64,000 nucleotides of DNA from positions 1-64,000 of the forward strand of contig CAMDCV010000020.1 of assembly GCA_945890645.1 (NCBI GenBank). The letters run 5' to 3'. The notes under the pieces are model-generated. The model saw nothing but the letters and a program-made list of their open reading frames with translations, ran no database searches and was not told the origin of the DNA. Position numbers and translations under genes: made by a program. The stretch comes from Akkermansia muciniphila (lineage in GTDB: Bacteria; Verrucomicrobiota; Verrucomicrobiia; Verrucomicrobiales; Akkermansiaceae). Positions 1-8,692 of the stretch are shown in pieces (the first letter of the stretch is position 1; each line of letters starts with the position of its first letter).

Positions 1-261
1 AGTACGGACAATAAAATCCTAGATCTACGTCTTGCGCCAGCGCATGTTGCCCTAGTGGGCCAGAGCACGAATGGGCAAGGACTGTCGAAGACCGAAATGC
101 CAATCTTTGAAGCACAACGAATGACCACCTCCGCCTCCTTTTTCATCGGTCAACCCTTTCTTCTCGGCACGGTCAGTCGCCCACCCAATTCAAAAGTAGA
201 TCCAGACTCAGCCAACCGCGTTTGGTTTGCTTTTGTGACCGCAACCTTGGCAAAACCCTAA
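1..261 (+). CDS. C-terminal end of an unidentified conserved-looking protein (5' end outside window)
   Basis: The frame is open from the first base to a TAA at 259-261, giving 86 residues with no stop, so the gene begins upstream of the window. The visible part ends with a segment containing VDPDSANRVWFAFVTATL. The stop overlaps the ATG of the following histidine kinase (TAATG), so the genes are probably co-transcribed and translationally coupled. I do not recognise a domain. It could be an envelope protein monitored by the sensor kinase, but that rests only on gene order. Confidence 0.6.
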   Translation, partial: STDNKILDLRLAPAHVALVGQSTNGQGLSKTEMPIFEAQRMTTSASFFIGQPFLLGTVSRPPNSKVDPDSANRVWFAFVTATLAKP

Positions 262-1823
262 TGCGTCCCGCCCTCGTCACCATCCTTCCCATGCTCGCTG
301 CCGCCGTCCTTGTAATGGTCGGCGGCGAACGCATCGCCAGGCGTGACGTGGAAACCCGCACCCCCGCTGACCGCGAGCGCTTGCTGGATCTGGCTGATTC
401 CTTGCGCGCGGAGTTGTTGCGACTGGATCAAATTTATCTGAGTCATCTGGACGGTCTTTCTGACAGCTACCTGTATGGCAAACCCGGCCAAGCATTGACC
501 GAGGTGCCTGCCATCACTGGTGTTCGCCGGATGCGAATCTTTCGAAAAATCGGCAACGACACTCAAATAGCACCACCATTTACCACGGAACGATTGCCGG
601 AGATCGAAATCGAAAAACGCAAGCGTCCACTGGATCCATCGACGGCGGTGATTCTCGAAGCCGAATTGTTAGAAAAAACCTTACCCCAGCCCAAGTTCTG
701 GCGATCCACTCCTGATCCAAACTTTCGTCTCTACTGCAATCAGCCCGAGCCCGGAATTCTCATTGTTTTGATCATCGACTTATCAAGAGTGCGGGAAGCC
801 ACTAAAGCCCATCTAACGGATTGGCTCAACTCACCACTCACGCCGCTCCGAGAGGCAGGCGAGCGCGTCGATATCGATTCTCCACAGGGGACGGCAGTCG
901 CTTCGATCGGTCCACCACGTCATGGTCCTGCCGCCTTGATTCTGCCCGCACGCACACTTTTTGGCGACTGGCAGATTCGCGCCTGGGACAGCTTGGTGCT
1001 GAGCCGTAGCCATGATACCGCGACTCTTACCGCAGCCTCTGCTGTCGCCCTTCTGCTCGCTGGTTCTGGCGTGTTGTTATTCTCTCAACACAAACGCGCA
1101 CTCAAACTCGCTGCCGAGCGGGTTTCTTTCGTCAATCGCGTTTCCCATGAACTCGGCACGCCACTCACGAATCTCTCGCTGAATCTCGATCTCGCCACGG
1201 AAACCCTCACCGACCGACCTGCGGACGCCCGCCATCGTCTCGGCCTCGTCGCCGAGGAAATCGAACGCCTGTCCCGTCTCGTCGCCAATGTTCTGACCTT
1301 TTCTCGTCGCGAACGCGATACCTTGGAACTCAAGCCTGTCAGTTGCATTCCCGGCGAAACCATCCGCCGCACACTCGAAAGCTTTCGCCCCGCACTCGAA
1401 CGACGCGGCATCCAAATCGAAGCAAGCATTTCCTCTAACGAAAATGCCATGCTGGATGCCGATGCACTCAGCCAGATCACGGGCAACCTGCTCTCCAATG
1501 TCGAAAAATACGCGGTGGAAGGTAAGTGGCTTCACATCGAAAGCGAACTTCAGGACGGTTTCCTCGTTCTCGAAATTCACGACCGCGGCCCGGGCATTCC
1601 TGCCGCCGCACGCCAACGGATTTTCAAACCCTTCGAGCGCGTCCACAATACCACTAACGAAGGAGCCAGCGGCACCGGACTCGGGCTCGCCATCGGCAGA
1701 GATCTCGCCCAGCGCATGGGTGGCACTCTCGAATTGTTAGAGGTAGCGGAAGGAGCCGCCTTCCGCCTGCGCATCCCCGCGCCACCATCACCGTCCACCG
1801 ATTCTCACGCTACCATCGCATGA
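261..1823 (+). CDS. membrane sensor histidine kinase
   Basis: Sensor kinase of a two-component system, predicted in the inner membrane. The start chosen is the ATG at 261, which opens with a hydrophobic segment (residues about 4-20) and overlaps the preceding stop. A GTG start at 222 would add 13 unlikely residues. A periplasmic sensor region is followed by a second membrane segment at about 255-275. The HisKA domain has phospho-acceptor H296 in VSHELGTPLTN. The ATPase domain shows the N box (N413 in LLSNVEKY), G1 (DRGPGIP from 441) and G2 (GTGLGLAIG from 471). It overlaps the response-regulator start by four bases (ATGA), a standard coupled pair. The signal sensed is not evident. Confidence 0.93.
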   Translation: MRPALVTILPMLAAAVLVMVGGERIARRDVETRTPADRERLLDLADSLRAELLRLDQIYLSHLDGLSDSYLYGKPGQALTEVPAITGVRRMRIFRKIGNDTQIAPPFTTERLPEIEIEKRKRPLDPSTAVILEAELLEKTLPQPKFWRSTPDPNFRLYCNQPEPGILIVLIIDLSRVREATKAHLTDWLNSPLTPLREAGERVDIDSPQGTAVASIGPPRHGPAALILPARTLFGDWQIRAWDSLVLSRSHDTATLTAASAVALLLAGSGVLLFSQHKRALKLAAERVSFVNRVSHELGTPLTNLSLNLDLATETLTDRPADARHRLGLVAEEIERLSRLVANVLTFSRRERDTLELKPVSCIPGETIRRTLESFRPALERRGIQIEASISSNENAMLDADALSQITGNLLSNVEKYAVEGKWLHIESELQDGFLVLEIHDRGPGIPAAARQRIFKPFERVHNTTNEGASGTGLGLAIGRDLAQRMGGTLELLEVAEGAAFRLRIPAPPSPSTDSHATIA

Positions 1824-2491
1824 CCATTCTCCTTGCCGAAGACGATCCGCTCACGCTCGATGCTCTCGCCACTTGCATCGAAAGCGAAGGCTTCACCGTG
1901 CTGCGAGCGGCCAATGGCCAGCAAGCGATCGATCTCTGGCGCCATCAAAAGCCCGACCTGCTCTGCCTCGACATCATGATGCCGGCCGTGGACGGCTATG
2001 AAGTCTGCCGTAGGGTGCGCGCTAGCGACAAAAAAGTCCCGATCCTGTTTCTTTCTGCAAAAAACCAAGAGATCGATGTTGTCGTCGGGCTCGATCTCGG
2101 GGCCGATGATTTTATCCGCAAACCATTCACGCGCAGCGAGGTGATGGCACGCATCCGCGCCGCTCTCCGTCGCAGCGCTCCCACACAGGGCACTGATTAT
2201 TTTACCCTCGGCGATCTCACGGTGAGACCGAGCTCTTTACTCGCCGTGCGCAATCATGAAACCATCGAACTCACCCCGCGAGAAGTATCGATACTACGAC
2301 TCCTCCACGACCACAGCGGCGAGCCAGTCACCCGCGATGCCTTTCTCGATACCTGCTGGGGACTCAACTATTTTCCCGATTCCCGCACACTCGATCAACA
2401 CATTTTTCTACTCCGCAAGAAGATCGAGTTAGATCCCACCAATCCCCAAATCATCCAAAGCGTTCGCGCAGTGGGCTACCGCCACGGCTGA
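1820..2491 (+). CDS. OmpR-family response regulator
   Basis: DNA-binding response regulator, partner of the kinase it overlaps. The receiver domain (about 1-115) has the acidic pocket E7-D8-D9, phospho-acceptor D51 in CLDIMMP, switch residue S79 and K101 in IRKPF. The C-terminal winged-helix domain (about 130-222) has the family pattern LTPREVSILRLL and ends RAVGYRHG, as OmpR/PhoB proteins usually do. The length of 223 residues is normal. Targets are unknown. It is convergent with the next lipoprotein gene. Confidence 0.94.
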   Translation: MTILLAEDDPLTLDALATCIESEGFTVLRAANGQQAIDLWRHQKPDLLCLDIMMPAVDGYEVCRRVRASDKKVPILFLSAKNQEIDVVVGLDLGADDFIRKPFTRSEVMARIRAALRRSAPTQGTDYFTLGDLTVRPSSLLAVRNHETIELTPREVSILRLLHDHSGEPVTRDAFLDTCWGLNYFPDSRTLDQHIFLLRKKIELDPTNPQIIQSVRAVGYRHG

Positions 2492-2504
2492 GTGCTATAG
2501 AATC

Positions 2505-3020
2505 TCAACGCAGAGTCACGCCGCGCAGCCAGAAATCGATCTGACTCACATAGTTCGCGCCCATTCCGTGGCAGATGATAATTTCATAATACTCGCGCTT
2601 GCCTTGGGCGTTTGTCACCGCAAAAACTTCCGTGGCAAAGCCGGGAAAATCCGCGCCGCCTCCCATGTCTTGTTGATACCATCGCACAGGCTGACCGAGA
2701 ATATTCGTGTATTTCCACGCTTGGGGCTTGCCGGGTGGCGGTTGTGGCGTCTCGCCGGAATACATTTGTTGGATGAGCGGCGGCTGTGTCCTCACAGGAC
2801 CAGGGCCGGCCACTTTGCGGATGAAAAAGAAAGTCAGCGACGATTTGGGATCGGTATAGCGCACGCCATCACTCTCCTCCTGAGAAGTCCAACGCGCCGC
2901 CAAGCTCGGCTGCTGAAGAGAAATGGGCCCTTTGGCGACAGCAGTGCCGGAATCGACACATGCCGTGAGCAACAGCATCGGAATGACCGCCAAACGAGAG
3001 AGAAAAGAGGTAACTTGCAT
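2505..3020 (-). CDS. hypothetical lipoprotein
   Basis: A 171-residue protein with a type II signal peptide: a short basic start, a hydrophobic stretch and lipobox LTAC with the Cys at about residue 21. The mature part is polar, contains a Pro-rich segment near the middle (TPQPPPGKP) and ends in a compact domain with WYQQDMGGG. No family is recognised. It is probably anchored in an envelope membrane. It stands alone, convergent with the response regulator and divergent from the Fn3-cyclophilin gene. Confidence 0.75.
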   Translation of the reverse strand: MQVTSFLSRLAVIPMLLLTACVDSGTAVAKGPISLQQPSLAARWTSQEESDGVRYTDPKSSLTFFFIRKVAGPGPVRTQPPLIQQMYSGETPQPPPGKPQAWKYTNILGQPVRWYQQDMGGGADFPGFATEVFAVTNAQGKREYYEIIICHGMGANYVSQIDFWLRGVTLR

Positions 3021-3176
3021 AACGAGAGCAGACTAACACGACCTTGACCTTGGTAAAGCCCGATTTCTGCCGATCATAGGGAGAAAAACACGATGCAAAA
3101 TTTTCCTTGGCAAGGGGGTGGCGGGGATGCTTTCACTTGTGGGAATCCCCCTTTGGCTCCACTCATTTTTTATCTT

Positions 3177-5642
3177 ATGGTTTCTCGTTTTTGGACAATT
3201 TTTTTTGGGCTGATTTTAGCGTTGGGATTACGTTTGGAGGCTGCCGCACCGGGTAATTGCACAGCCGTGACTTCCAAGCTAACCTCCTCAAATGCTAGCA
3301 TCACTATTTCTTGGATCGATAACTCAATGAACGAAATAGGTTGGCAGTTGTATTTCAATGATAATGGCGGCAACACTTTTAGTCCGTTAGGCGGAGTCAC
3401 AACCACAACAAATCAATCAGGTACAGGCGGAACGGTTTCTATTCCATGGAACTTTGCGCAATTGAACAAATTGTATCAATTTATAGTTATAGCCGTCAAT
3501 GCAAGTGGCCCAAACCAATCCAATATTGCCACCGTAAAAACTGACGACTTAAGCGCTCCGATCAACTTCTCCGTCACTGCGGTGGATCCTTTCAATGTAA
3601 GAATGTTTTGGGAAGAGCAATCCACTACCGAAAACGGGTTTTCGATAGAACGAAAAATCGGCTCGGGTGCTTGGCAAATTCTCACGCCTGCCAATGGTGC
3701 GAACGTCTTAGGCATCGGAGCCAGTCAATTAACAGCGCCGTCACAAAGCTATTCGTTTCGAGTGCGTGCATTTAAAGGAAGTGCTCCGACGACACCGGAT
3801 TCTAGCGCGGGAACTAGTGGCGTTTCTGCCTATTCATCGGAAGTAACAATGACTGCGGCAGCCTACACAATAACCGCCACAGCAGTGCCCGGACAGACAA
3901 GAATCAATCTTTCTTGGCCCAACATCGCGAATGAGACAGGTTATGTCATCTATGCGTTGCTGCCCGGGGGCTTTTTCTACGAGCAAACTGGCCTTATTGC
4001 GGCAAACACCACCACGACACAGGTTACCAATCCGTTGATCGAAGCCGCGAAAACTTACTCCTTTATCGTGAGTCCCTATATTGGGATCAATACCATTGGC
4101 GAATCGAACAGTGCCACGGTCACTGTGGATGGCATGACTAGCAAAACCGGTGCCTCGAGCACTCCGGGGGCAACCTTTTCCCACACCTTTACGCATGCCT
4201 CAAGTGCCACGGTGACATCTCGCTCTCTTACAGGTGTTCCCAGTGGACTGGCTTTTAACGCCAGCACCGGGACATTGACCGGCGTCTATCCCGCCCTCGG
4301 AAATTACTCGCTCACCTACACGTTGAATTTATCGAATGGTGCTGTCCTCACCCAGGCATTTTCCATCCGCGTGCGCCCTCCTGCCGGTGCACCGCTCATC
4401 GGCACTACGATCCCTGCGTGGAATGGCGCAGCGGGCACGAGTCGCAATACCTCGCTCACAGGCACTTTCACCGATCCCGAGGCAGAGTCCGCCGTGCGCG
4501 TCAGCACCACCCTTGGCACCATGGATTTCATTTTGTTCAACACGGCCACCCCCGCGACGGTGACCAATTTCATGAGCTACGTGAACGCAGGAAAATACAC
4601 CGACGTTTCTTTTCACCGCAGTATTCCGTCGTTTGTGATTCAAGCAGGGGGCTTCAAGGGCACCGGCACGGGCAGCAATTTCACCAGCGTCGTCACCACT
4701 CCTCCCGTGGTCAACGAGCCGGGGATCAGCAACTTGCGCGGCACGATCTCCATGGCGAAACTCGGCGGCGATCCGAACAGTGCGACGAGTCAGTTTTTCG
4801 TCAGCACCAATGACAATAGCGCCAATCTCGATTTTCAAAACAACGGCTTCACGGTATTTGGTCGTGTTGCCGGCAATGGCATGACTGTGGCCGATGCGAT
4901 CAACTCGTTGCCACATGCCACTTACAATCTCAGTGTTAATGGTGGCGCCGCTACGGCATTTTCCGATTTCCCCATGAACGCCGCCACCGCACCTGTCGCC
5001 ATGGATCAGACCAAGGTGGTGAAAATCAACTCTGTGACATCGATCCCGACCCTTTCCTACAGCATCACCGGCAATACCAATCCCGCCGTCGCCACCGCAA
5101 GCATCGTCAATGGCGAACTGCAAATCACCGGACTCAGTGGCGGGCAAACGACGATCACGGTCACAGCAACGGATCTCGATAACCTCACGACGTCGCAAAA
5201 TGTTGCCGTGAATCTCACCGACACCTTTGCCACTTGGGCCGCACGCACGAGTTTTCCCAACGGACAAAACGGAGCCACGCAGAACCCCGATGGCGATACC
5301 CTCAACAATCTGTTAGAGTATGCGTTTTTACAAAATCCCGCATTGCCCAACACGACGATCGTGCCGACAACGGGCAGCACCGCCATTTCCCCGACGACCC
5401 GCGCAATGACGCTGCAATTCCCCGTGCGTAAATTTACCACAGGCATGACCTACAGCGTCCAAGCGAACAACCAACTCACCGGTACGTGGACGGAAATCTG
5501 GAATTCCTCGCAAGGATTTGCGCATGCACAAGTGCTGAGTGCCGTCGATCAATCCGACCGCACGGTGGTGACCATCAAGGATAACGTGGTGATCGGTGCC
5601 TTTCCGAAACGTTTCCTGCAAGTCAAGGTGCTGCAGAATTAA
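3177..5642 (+). CDS. secreted fibronectin-III/Ig-like protein with internal cyclophilin peptidyl-prolyl isomerase domain
   Basis: Multidomain exported protein of 821 residues. The ATG at 3177 is chosen because it starts a clear signal peptide (MVSRFWTIFFGLILALG) and skips a non-secretory 28-residue extension. Three Fn3-like repeats occupy about 25-325 (each with a Trp and YxFxV-type strands), then an Ig-like putative domain (GNYSLTYTL). A cyclophilin domain lies at about 440-585, with the typical FHRSIPSFVIQAGG, GTISMAK and TSQFFVS blocks. A final domain has the pattern DPDGDTLNNLLEYAF (here NPDGDTLNNLLEYAF), a C-terminal module I associate with secreted Verrucomicrobiota proteins. The role may be folding or remodelling of extracellular proteins, but activity is inferred. 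Base composition is more AT-rich in the Fn3 half than in the cyclophilin half. Confidence 0.85.
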   Translation: MVSRFWTIFFGLILALGLRLEAAAPGNCTAVTSKLTSSNASITISWIDNSMNEIGWQLYFNDNGGNTFSPLGGVTTTTNQSGTGGTVSIPWNFAQLNKLYQFIVIAVNASGPNQSNIATVKTDDLSAPINFSVTAVDPFNVRMFWEEQSTTENGFSIERKIGSGAWQILTPANGANVLGIGASQLTAPSQSYSFRVRAFKGSAPTTPDSSAGTSGVSAYSSEVTMTAAAYTITATAVPGQTRINLSWPNIANETGYVIYALLPGGFFYEQTGLIAANTTTTQVTNPLIEAAKTYSFIVSPYIGINTIGESNSATVTVDGMTSKTGASSTPGATFSHTFTHASSATVTSRSLTGVPSGLAFNASTGTLTGVYPALGNYSLTYTLNLSNGAVLTQAFSIRVRPPAGAPLIGTTIPAWNGAAGTSRNTSLTGTFTDPEAESAVRVSTTLGTMDFILFNTATPATVTNFMSYVNAGKYTDVSFHRSIPSFVIQAGGFKGTGTGSNFTSVVTTPPVVNEPGISNLRGTISMAKLGGDPNSATSQFFVSTNDNSANLDFQNNGFTVFGRVAGNGMTVADAINSLPHATYNLSVNGGAATAFSDFPMNAATAPVAMDQTKVVKINSVTSIPTLSYSITGNTNPAVATASIVNGELQITGLSGGQTTITVTATDLDNLTTSQNVAVNLTDTFATWAARTSFPNGQNGATQNPDGDTLNNLLEYAFLQNPALPNTTIVPTTGSTAISPTTRAMTLQFPVRKFTTGMTYSVQANNQLTGTWTEIWNSSQGFAHAQVLSAVDQSDRTVVTIKDNVVIGAFPKRFLQVKVLQN

Positions 5643-5650
5643 AGTTCAAG

Positions 5651-5683
5651 GGCAGGGACGGATCTCAGAGATCGGTCCCTGCC
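5651..5683. terminator. strong hairpin after the Fn3-cyclophilin gene
   Basis: A near-perfect inverted repeat lies nine bases after the stop codon. The arms of 16 bases (starting GGCAGGGAC and ending GTCCCTGCC) pair with one mismatch. There is no following T run, so it may act as an mRNA 3'-end stabiliser or a factor-dependent terminator rather than a classical intrinsic terminator. Confidence 0.5.
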
Positions 5684-5734
5684 TATGCTTCCATGGCAAA
5701 ATCTTTCCGCCTTGCATCTTCATCATGTTCCTTT

Positions 5735-5890
5735 TATCACAAGCGCGCCGGGCAACCGGCCTGATAGGGAAGCTCTTGGATGGAGCAGGAAATTGTTGGG
5801 GAAGCCGGTGTGATTCCGGCGCGGTACCGCCACTGTGTTTTTCGTTTGGCAACAGACGAAAAAAGTCAGATCGCCAGCCTTGTCACGCGT
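5735..5890 (+). promoter_or_regulatory. cobalamin (B12) riboswitch
   Basis: The leader upstream of the BtuB-like receptor carries the conserved core of the cobalamin riboswitch: GGGAAGCCGGTG, ATTCCGGCGCGG, then CCGCCACTGTG (about 5799-5837). A B12-box-like segment AGTCAGATCGCCAGCC follows at 5864-5879. Downstream, GACC and GGTC bases around 5897-5915 can pair near the start codon and could form the expression platform. High B12 should reduce synthesis of the receptor. The boundaries are approximate. Confidence 0.9.
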
Positions 5891-5931
5891 TCGAATGACC
5901 TGCGGAGTTCGGGTCAACTGACTGACTATAC

Positions 5932-7734
5932 ATGAAAAAAAATATAACGACCTCCTGGCGAGGTTTCTGTTGGCGTGCTGTCGTGGCACGAAGTTTGATC
6001 GCAATTTCCGCGACGGGTATTGCCCCTGCGGAAGTGGAAAATGAATTGGCGACGATTATCGTATCGGCCTTGCGCACCCCGCGTGAAGCAGGCGATGTCA
6101 CATCGACCGTTACCGTGCTGGACCCACGCGAGTTGGAAAAACGCAGTATGGGGCAATTGCGCGATGCCTTGAACGAGTCACCGGGCGTCATTGCGACATC
6201 GACCGGTGGCGAGACCGGGGCCCTCGGCTCGGTTTTCATCCGTGGCACCAATACCGCTTCTTCGCAGCTAGTGGTGGATGGCATGCGCTTGAGCGATTCC
6301 ACCACGCCGCTCGGCAACATGCTGAGCGCGGCGCGAGTCTTTGATCTCGGTCGCATCGAAGTCTTACGTGGCGCCCAAGGTGCTGCCTACGGCGGCGAAT
6401 CGATCGGCGGAGTGCTGTGGATGGAAACAGCGCGCGGCTCCGGCAAACCGCAAGGAACCTTCGTTGTGGAAGCGGGCTCGTTTGACTCCTTCAGCACTGC
6501 TCTGCGCTATCAAGGCGAGAAAAACGATCTATCGTATTTCTTTTCTGCCGCGTATGAAGAAACGGCGAACGATGCCCCGCAGCAGGATTTCCATCAGGGT
6601 AGTTCGGCCTTGCGTTTGGAACAAAAAATTGACGCCCAATGGCAAGCCGGAATGACCTATCGCGGTGTGGATTCGTTTTACGAAAATCGCGGCCAGTCCG
6701 ATGATCGACTCGATGCCTCACTGGTGACCGTCTATCTAAATGGCCAAATTAATAGCGATTGGAAAACAACCGTGCTCGCAGGATTTCAGCAGGAGTTTTA
6801 CGATAGTGATTCTCTTTATGGAAACTACGGCACCGACATGCGAGCGACGAGTCTATCGAATGATCACGAGTGGCGCATCCGCGAAAACGTAACTTTGTTA
6901 GGAGGAGTTTTCGTGCACCGCAGCGATTTCCATAACACGATCAACACCTCCGAACAGCGTGATCGTTACGGACTGCATCTCGGCGTTGAGTGGGAGCCGC
7001 TTGCTGATTGGAAAACGTATGCCGCTTGGCGGTGGGAAGATTACGATGCCTATGGCGACGAGAGCACATGGCGCATCGGCAGCTCTTACGAAATCAAATC
7101 GACGGGCACAATCCTGCGCACCGGGCTTGGTTCCTCGTTTCGTGCGCCGAGTTTTCTCGATCTCTTCGGATCAACCTTCGGCGCGGGCAATCCGAATTTA
7201 AAAGCGGAATCTTCGTTAGGCTGGGACATCGGCGTCGAACAAGAATTAGGTAAAGATCATCGTTTGATCGTCACTGTCTTTCACAACGCCATCGAGGATC
7301 GCATCGACTCCTTTGCCAAGCCCATGCCCGTGAATCTCCCCGGTGAGACTCACACGGAGGGATTAGAGTTTGCGCTCAACGGTCGCTTCTTCGATGATAC
7401 CTGGCGCTATCGCATCGCATGGACATACCTTCCGCAAAGCTTGAGTGATCAACCCCGTCACCACGTGCAGGCGGGCCTTGATTGGCAGGCTTCGGAAAAT
7501 TTGTTGCTCGGAGTGGGATTGCACTCACTTTCCGATCACTCCTGGGGCGGTTCACCGATTGATTCCTATGCCGTCGGTCGCATGCATGCCAGCTATCAAC
7601 TGAGGGAAAACATCCGACTGCAGGCGCGGTGGGAAAATTTCACTGATGAAAGTTATTTGCTGTCCGACTTTTATGGCGACACCATTCGCGCCGCCGGATC
7701 TGCGGTGTATGCGGGTATCACGGTAGATTGGTGA
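5932..7734 (+). CDS. btuB: TonB-dependent vitamin B12 receptor, BtuB-like
   Basis: Outer-membrane beta-barrel receptor of 600 residues, the usual size for BtuB. After an N-terminal export signal (to about residue 34) comes a TonB-box-like TIIVSAL. A plug domain follows (about 45-150, with SMGQLRDALNESPGV, FIRGTNTASSQLVVDG and RIEVLRGAQGAAYGG). The barrel ends in an aromatic residue (TVDW), as outer-membrane barrels usually do. The cobalamin riboswitch directly upstream supports a corrinoid substrate. No BtuFCD transporter genes lie beside it. The substrate could be another cobamide or cobalt chelate. Confidence 0.88.
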   Translation: MKKNITTSWRGFCWRAVVARSLIAISATGIAPAEVENELATIIVSALRTPREAGDVTSTVTVLDPRELEKRSMGQLRDALNESPGVIATSTGGETGALGSVFIRGTNTASSQLVVDGMRLSDSTTPLGNMLSAARVFDLGRIEVLRGAQGAAYGGESIGGVLWMETARGSGKPQGTFVVEAGSFDSFSTALRYQGEKNDLSYFFSAAYEETANDAPQQDFHQGSSALRLEQKIDAQWQAGMTYRGVDSFYENRGQSDDRLDASLVTVYLNGQINSDWKTTVLAGFQQEFYDSDSLYGNYGTDMRATSLSNDHEWRIRENVTLLGGVFVHRSDFHNTINTSEQRDRYGLHLGVEWEPLADWKTYAAWRWEDYDAYGDESTWRIGSSYEIKSTGTILRTGLGSSFRAPSFLDLFGSTFGAGNPNLKAESSLGWDIGVEQELGKDHRLIVTVFHNAIEDRIDSFAKPMPVNLPGETHTEGLEFALNGRFFDDTWRYRIAWTYLPQSLSDQPRHHVQAGLDWQASENLLLGVGLHSLSDHSWGGSPIDSYAVGRMHASYQLRENIRLQARWENFTDESYLLSDFYGDTIRAAGSAVYAGITVDW

Positions 7735-7756
7735 GTCCATAACCTTTCATGGGATA

Positions 7757-7813
7757 GATGATGTCGATGAGGATATCGCTCCTCTCGGCATCATCTAACA
7801 AATCTACTTTTTT
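7757..7813 (+). terminator. probable intrinsic terminator after btuB
   Basis: An imperfect stem (GATGATG-CGA-GAGGA against TCCTC-TCG-CATCATC, 7757-7795) is followed after about ten bases by a run of seven T at 7807-7813. It lies 22 bases past the btuB stop and would separate btuB from the comF-accD-folC run. Confidence 0.6.
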
Positions 7814-7933
7814 TATTTTACCAGGCACTTGATCTGCTAGATTTCTGTCATCGAATCTTCCTCGGAACATCCCCCTACACCGTCGCAAATACCGCTTCTC
7901 ACAGAATCGTGGTGGAGACGTCTTTCCCATCGA

Positions 7934-8644
7934 TTGCTCGACGCCCTTTATCCGCCCTTTTGTGAGCTCTGCGAGCATCCTCTCAAAGAAGGTCGCTACC
8001 TTTGCGATCTTTGTTACGAGACCTTACCCCGTGTCGTCGATCCGTTTTGTAAGACGTGTGGGGAAATGTTTGAGGGCAACATCCAGTCGGATTTCCTCTG
8101 CCCGAATTGTAGCAAACTGACCTATGACTTTCGCTTTGCACGGCCAGTCTTACTGAACAGCGATCACGCGCGCACTCTGATCCATGGCCTGAAATACCAA
8201 CGCAGCATCCACCTCGCTCGCGATCTCGCGCGACTTGCTGCCGAAGCTTTTGCGGATCCCCGACTTGCCCAGGCATTGCGTGAAAAGTGGACGCTCGTCC
8301 CCGTGCCGCTGCACTGGCGACGCGAACAAACACGTCACTACAACCAATCGCAAGAAATCGCCCGCCACCTCGGTGAACTTCTCGGCCTGCCTATGGTCGC
8401 CGCCTTGAAACGCATACGCGCCACCCCGACGCAGACTCACCTCAATCGCAAACAACGCCTGCAAAACTTGCGTGGAGCCATCGAACTCTCGCGCGCCGGA
8501 AAGCGTTGGAGCCGCGAGGGCCCGGCGGGCGTGATTCTGATCGACGACGTCTTCACCACCGGTGCCACTGTCCAAGAATGCGCACGGATTTTGACGAAGA
8601 ATCAGCATGAAAACATAGTTGTCGTAACCGTGATGAGAGGCTAA
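7934..8644 (+). CDS. comF: ComF-family phosphoribosyltransferase-like protein
   Basis: ComF-type protein: N-terminal Cys-rich zinc-binding region (CELC, CDLC, CKTC and CPNC pairs within about the first 65 residues), then a type I phosphoribosyltransferase fold. The PRPP-loop signature is ILIDDVFTTGAT near residue 200. In competent bacteria ComF helps import DNA, and elsewhere its role is unclear. The listed start is a TTG. The reading frame is open further upstream to a TAG at 7838, and the extra codons give WWRRLSHR just before LLDALYPPF, so the true start may be a rare ATT/ATC codon near 7841-7850. Confidence 0.82.
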   Translation: MLDALYPPFCELCEHPLKEGRYLCDLCYETLPRVVDPFCKTCGEMFEGNIQSDFLCPNCSKLTYDFRFARPVLLNSDHARTLIHGLKYQRSIHLARDLARLAAEAFADPRLAQALREKWTLVPVPLHWRREQTRHYNQSQEIARHLGELLGLPMVAALKRIRATPTQTHLNRKQRLQNLRGAIELSRAGKRWSREGPAGVILIDDVFTTGATVQECARILTKNQHENIVVVTVMRG

Positions 8645-8692
8645 GCTCCCGTGCAGGAGCCACTAGCGGCACCGACTCAATCTATTACCATC

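Noticed and set aside
4329-5267. Long antisense open frame (312 codons, minus strand) inside the Fn3-cyclophilin gene
   Set aside because: It mirrors the coding frame of a clearly identified protein and shows no domain of its own; its residues are compositionally odd (many Arg, Gly, His).
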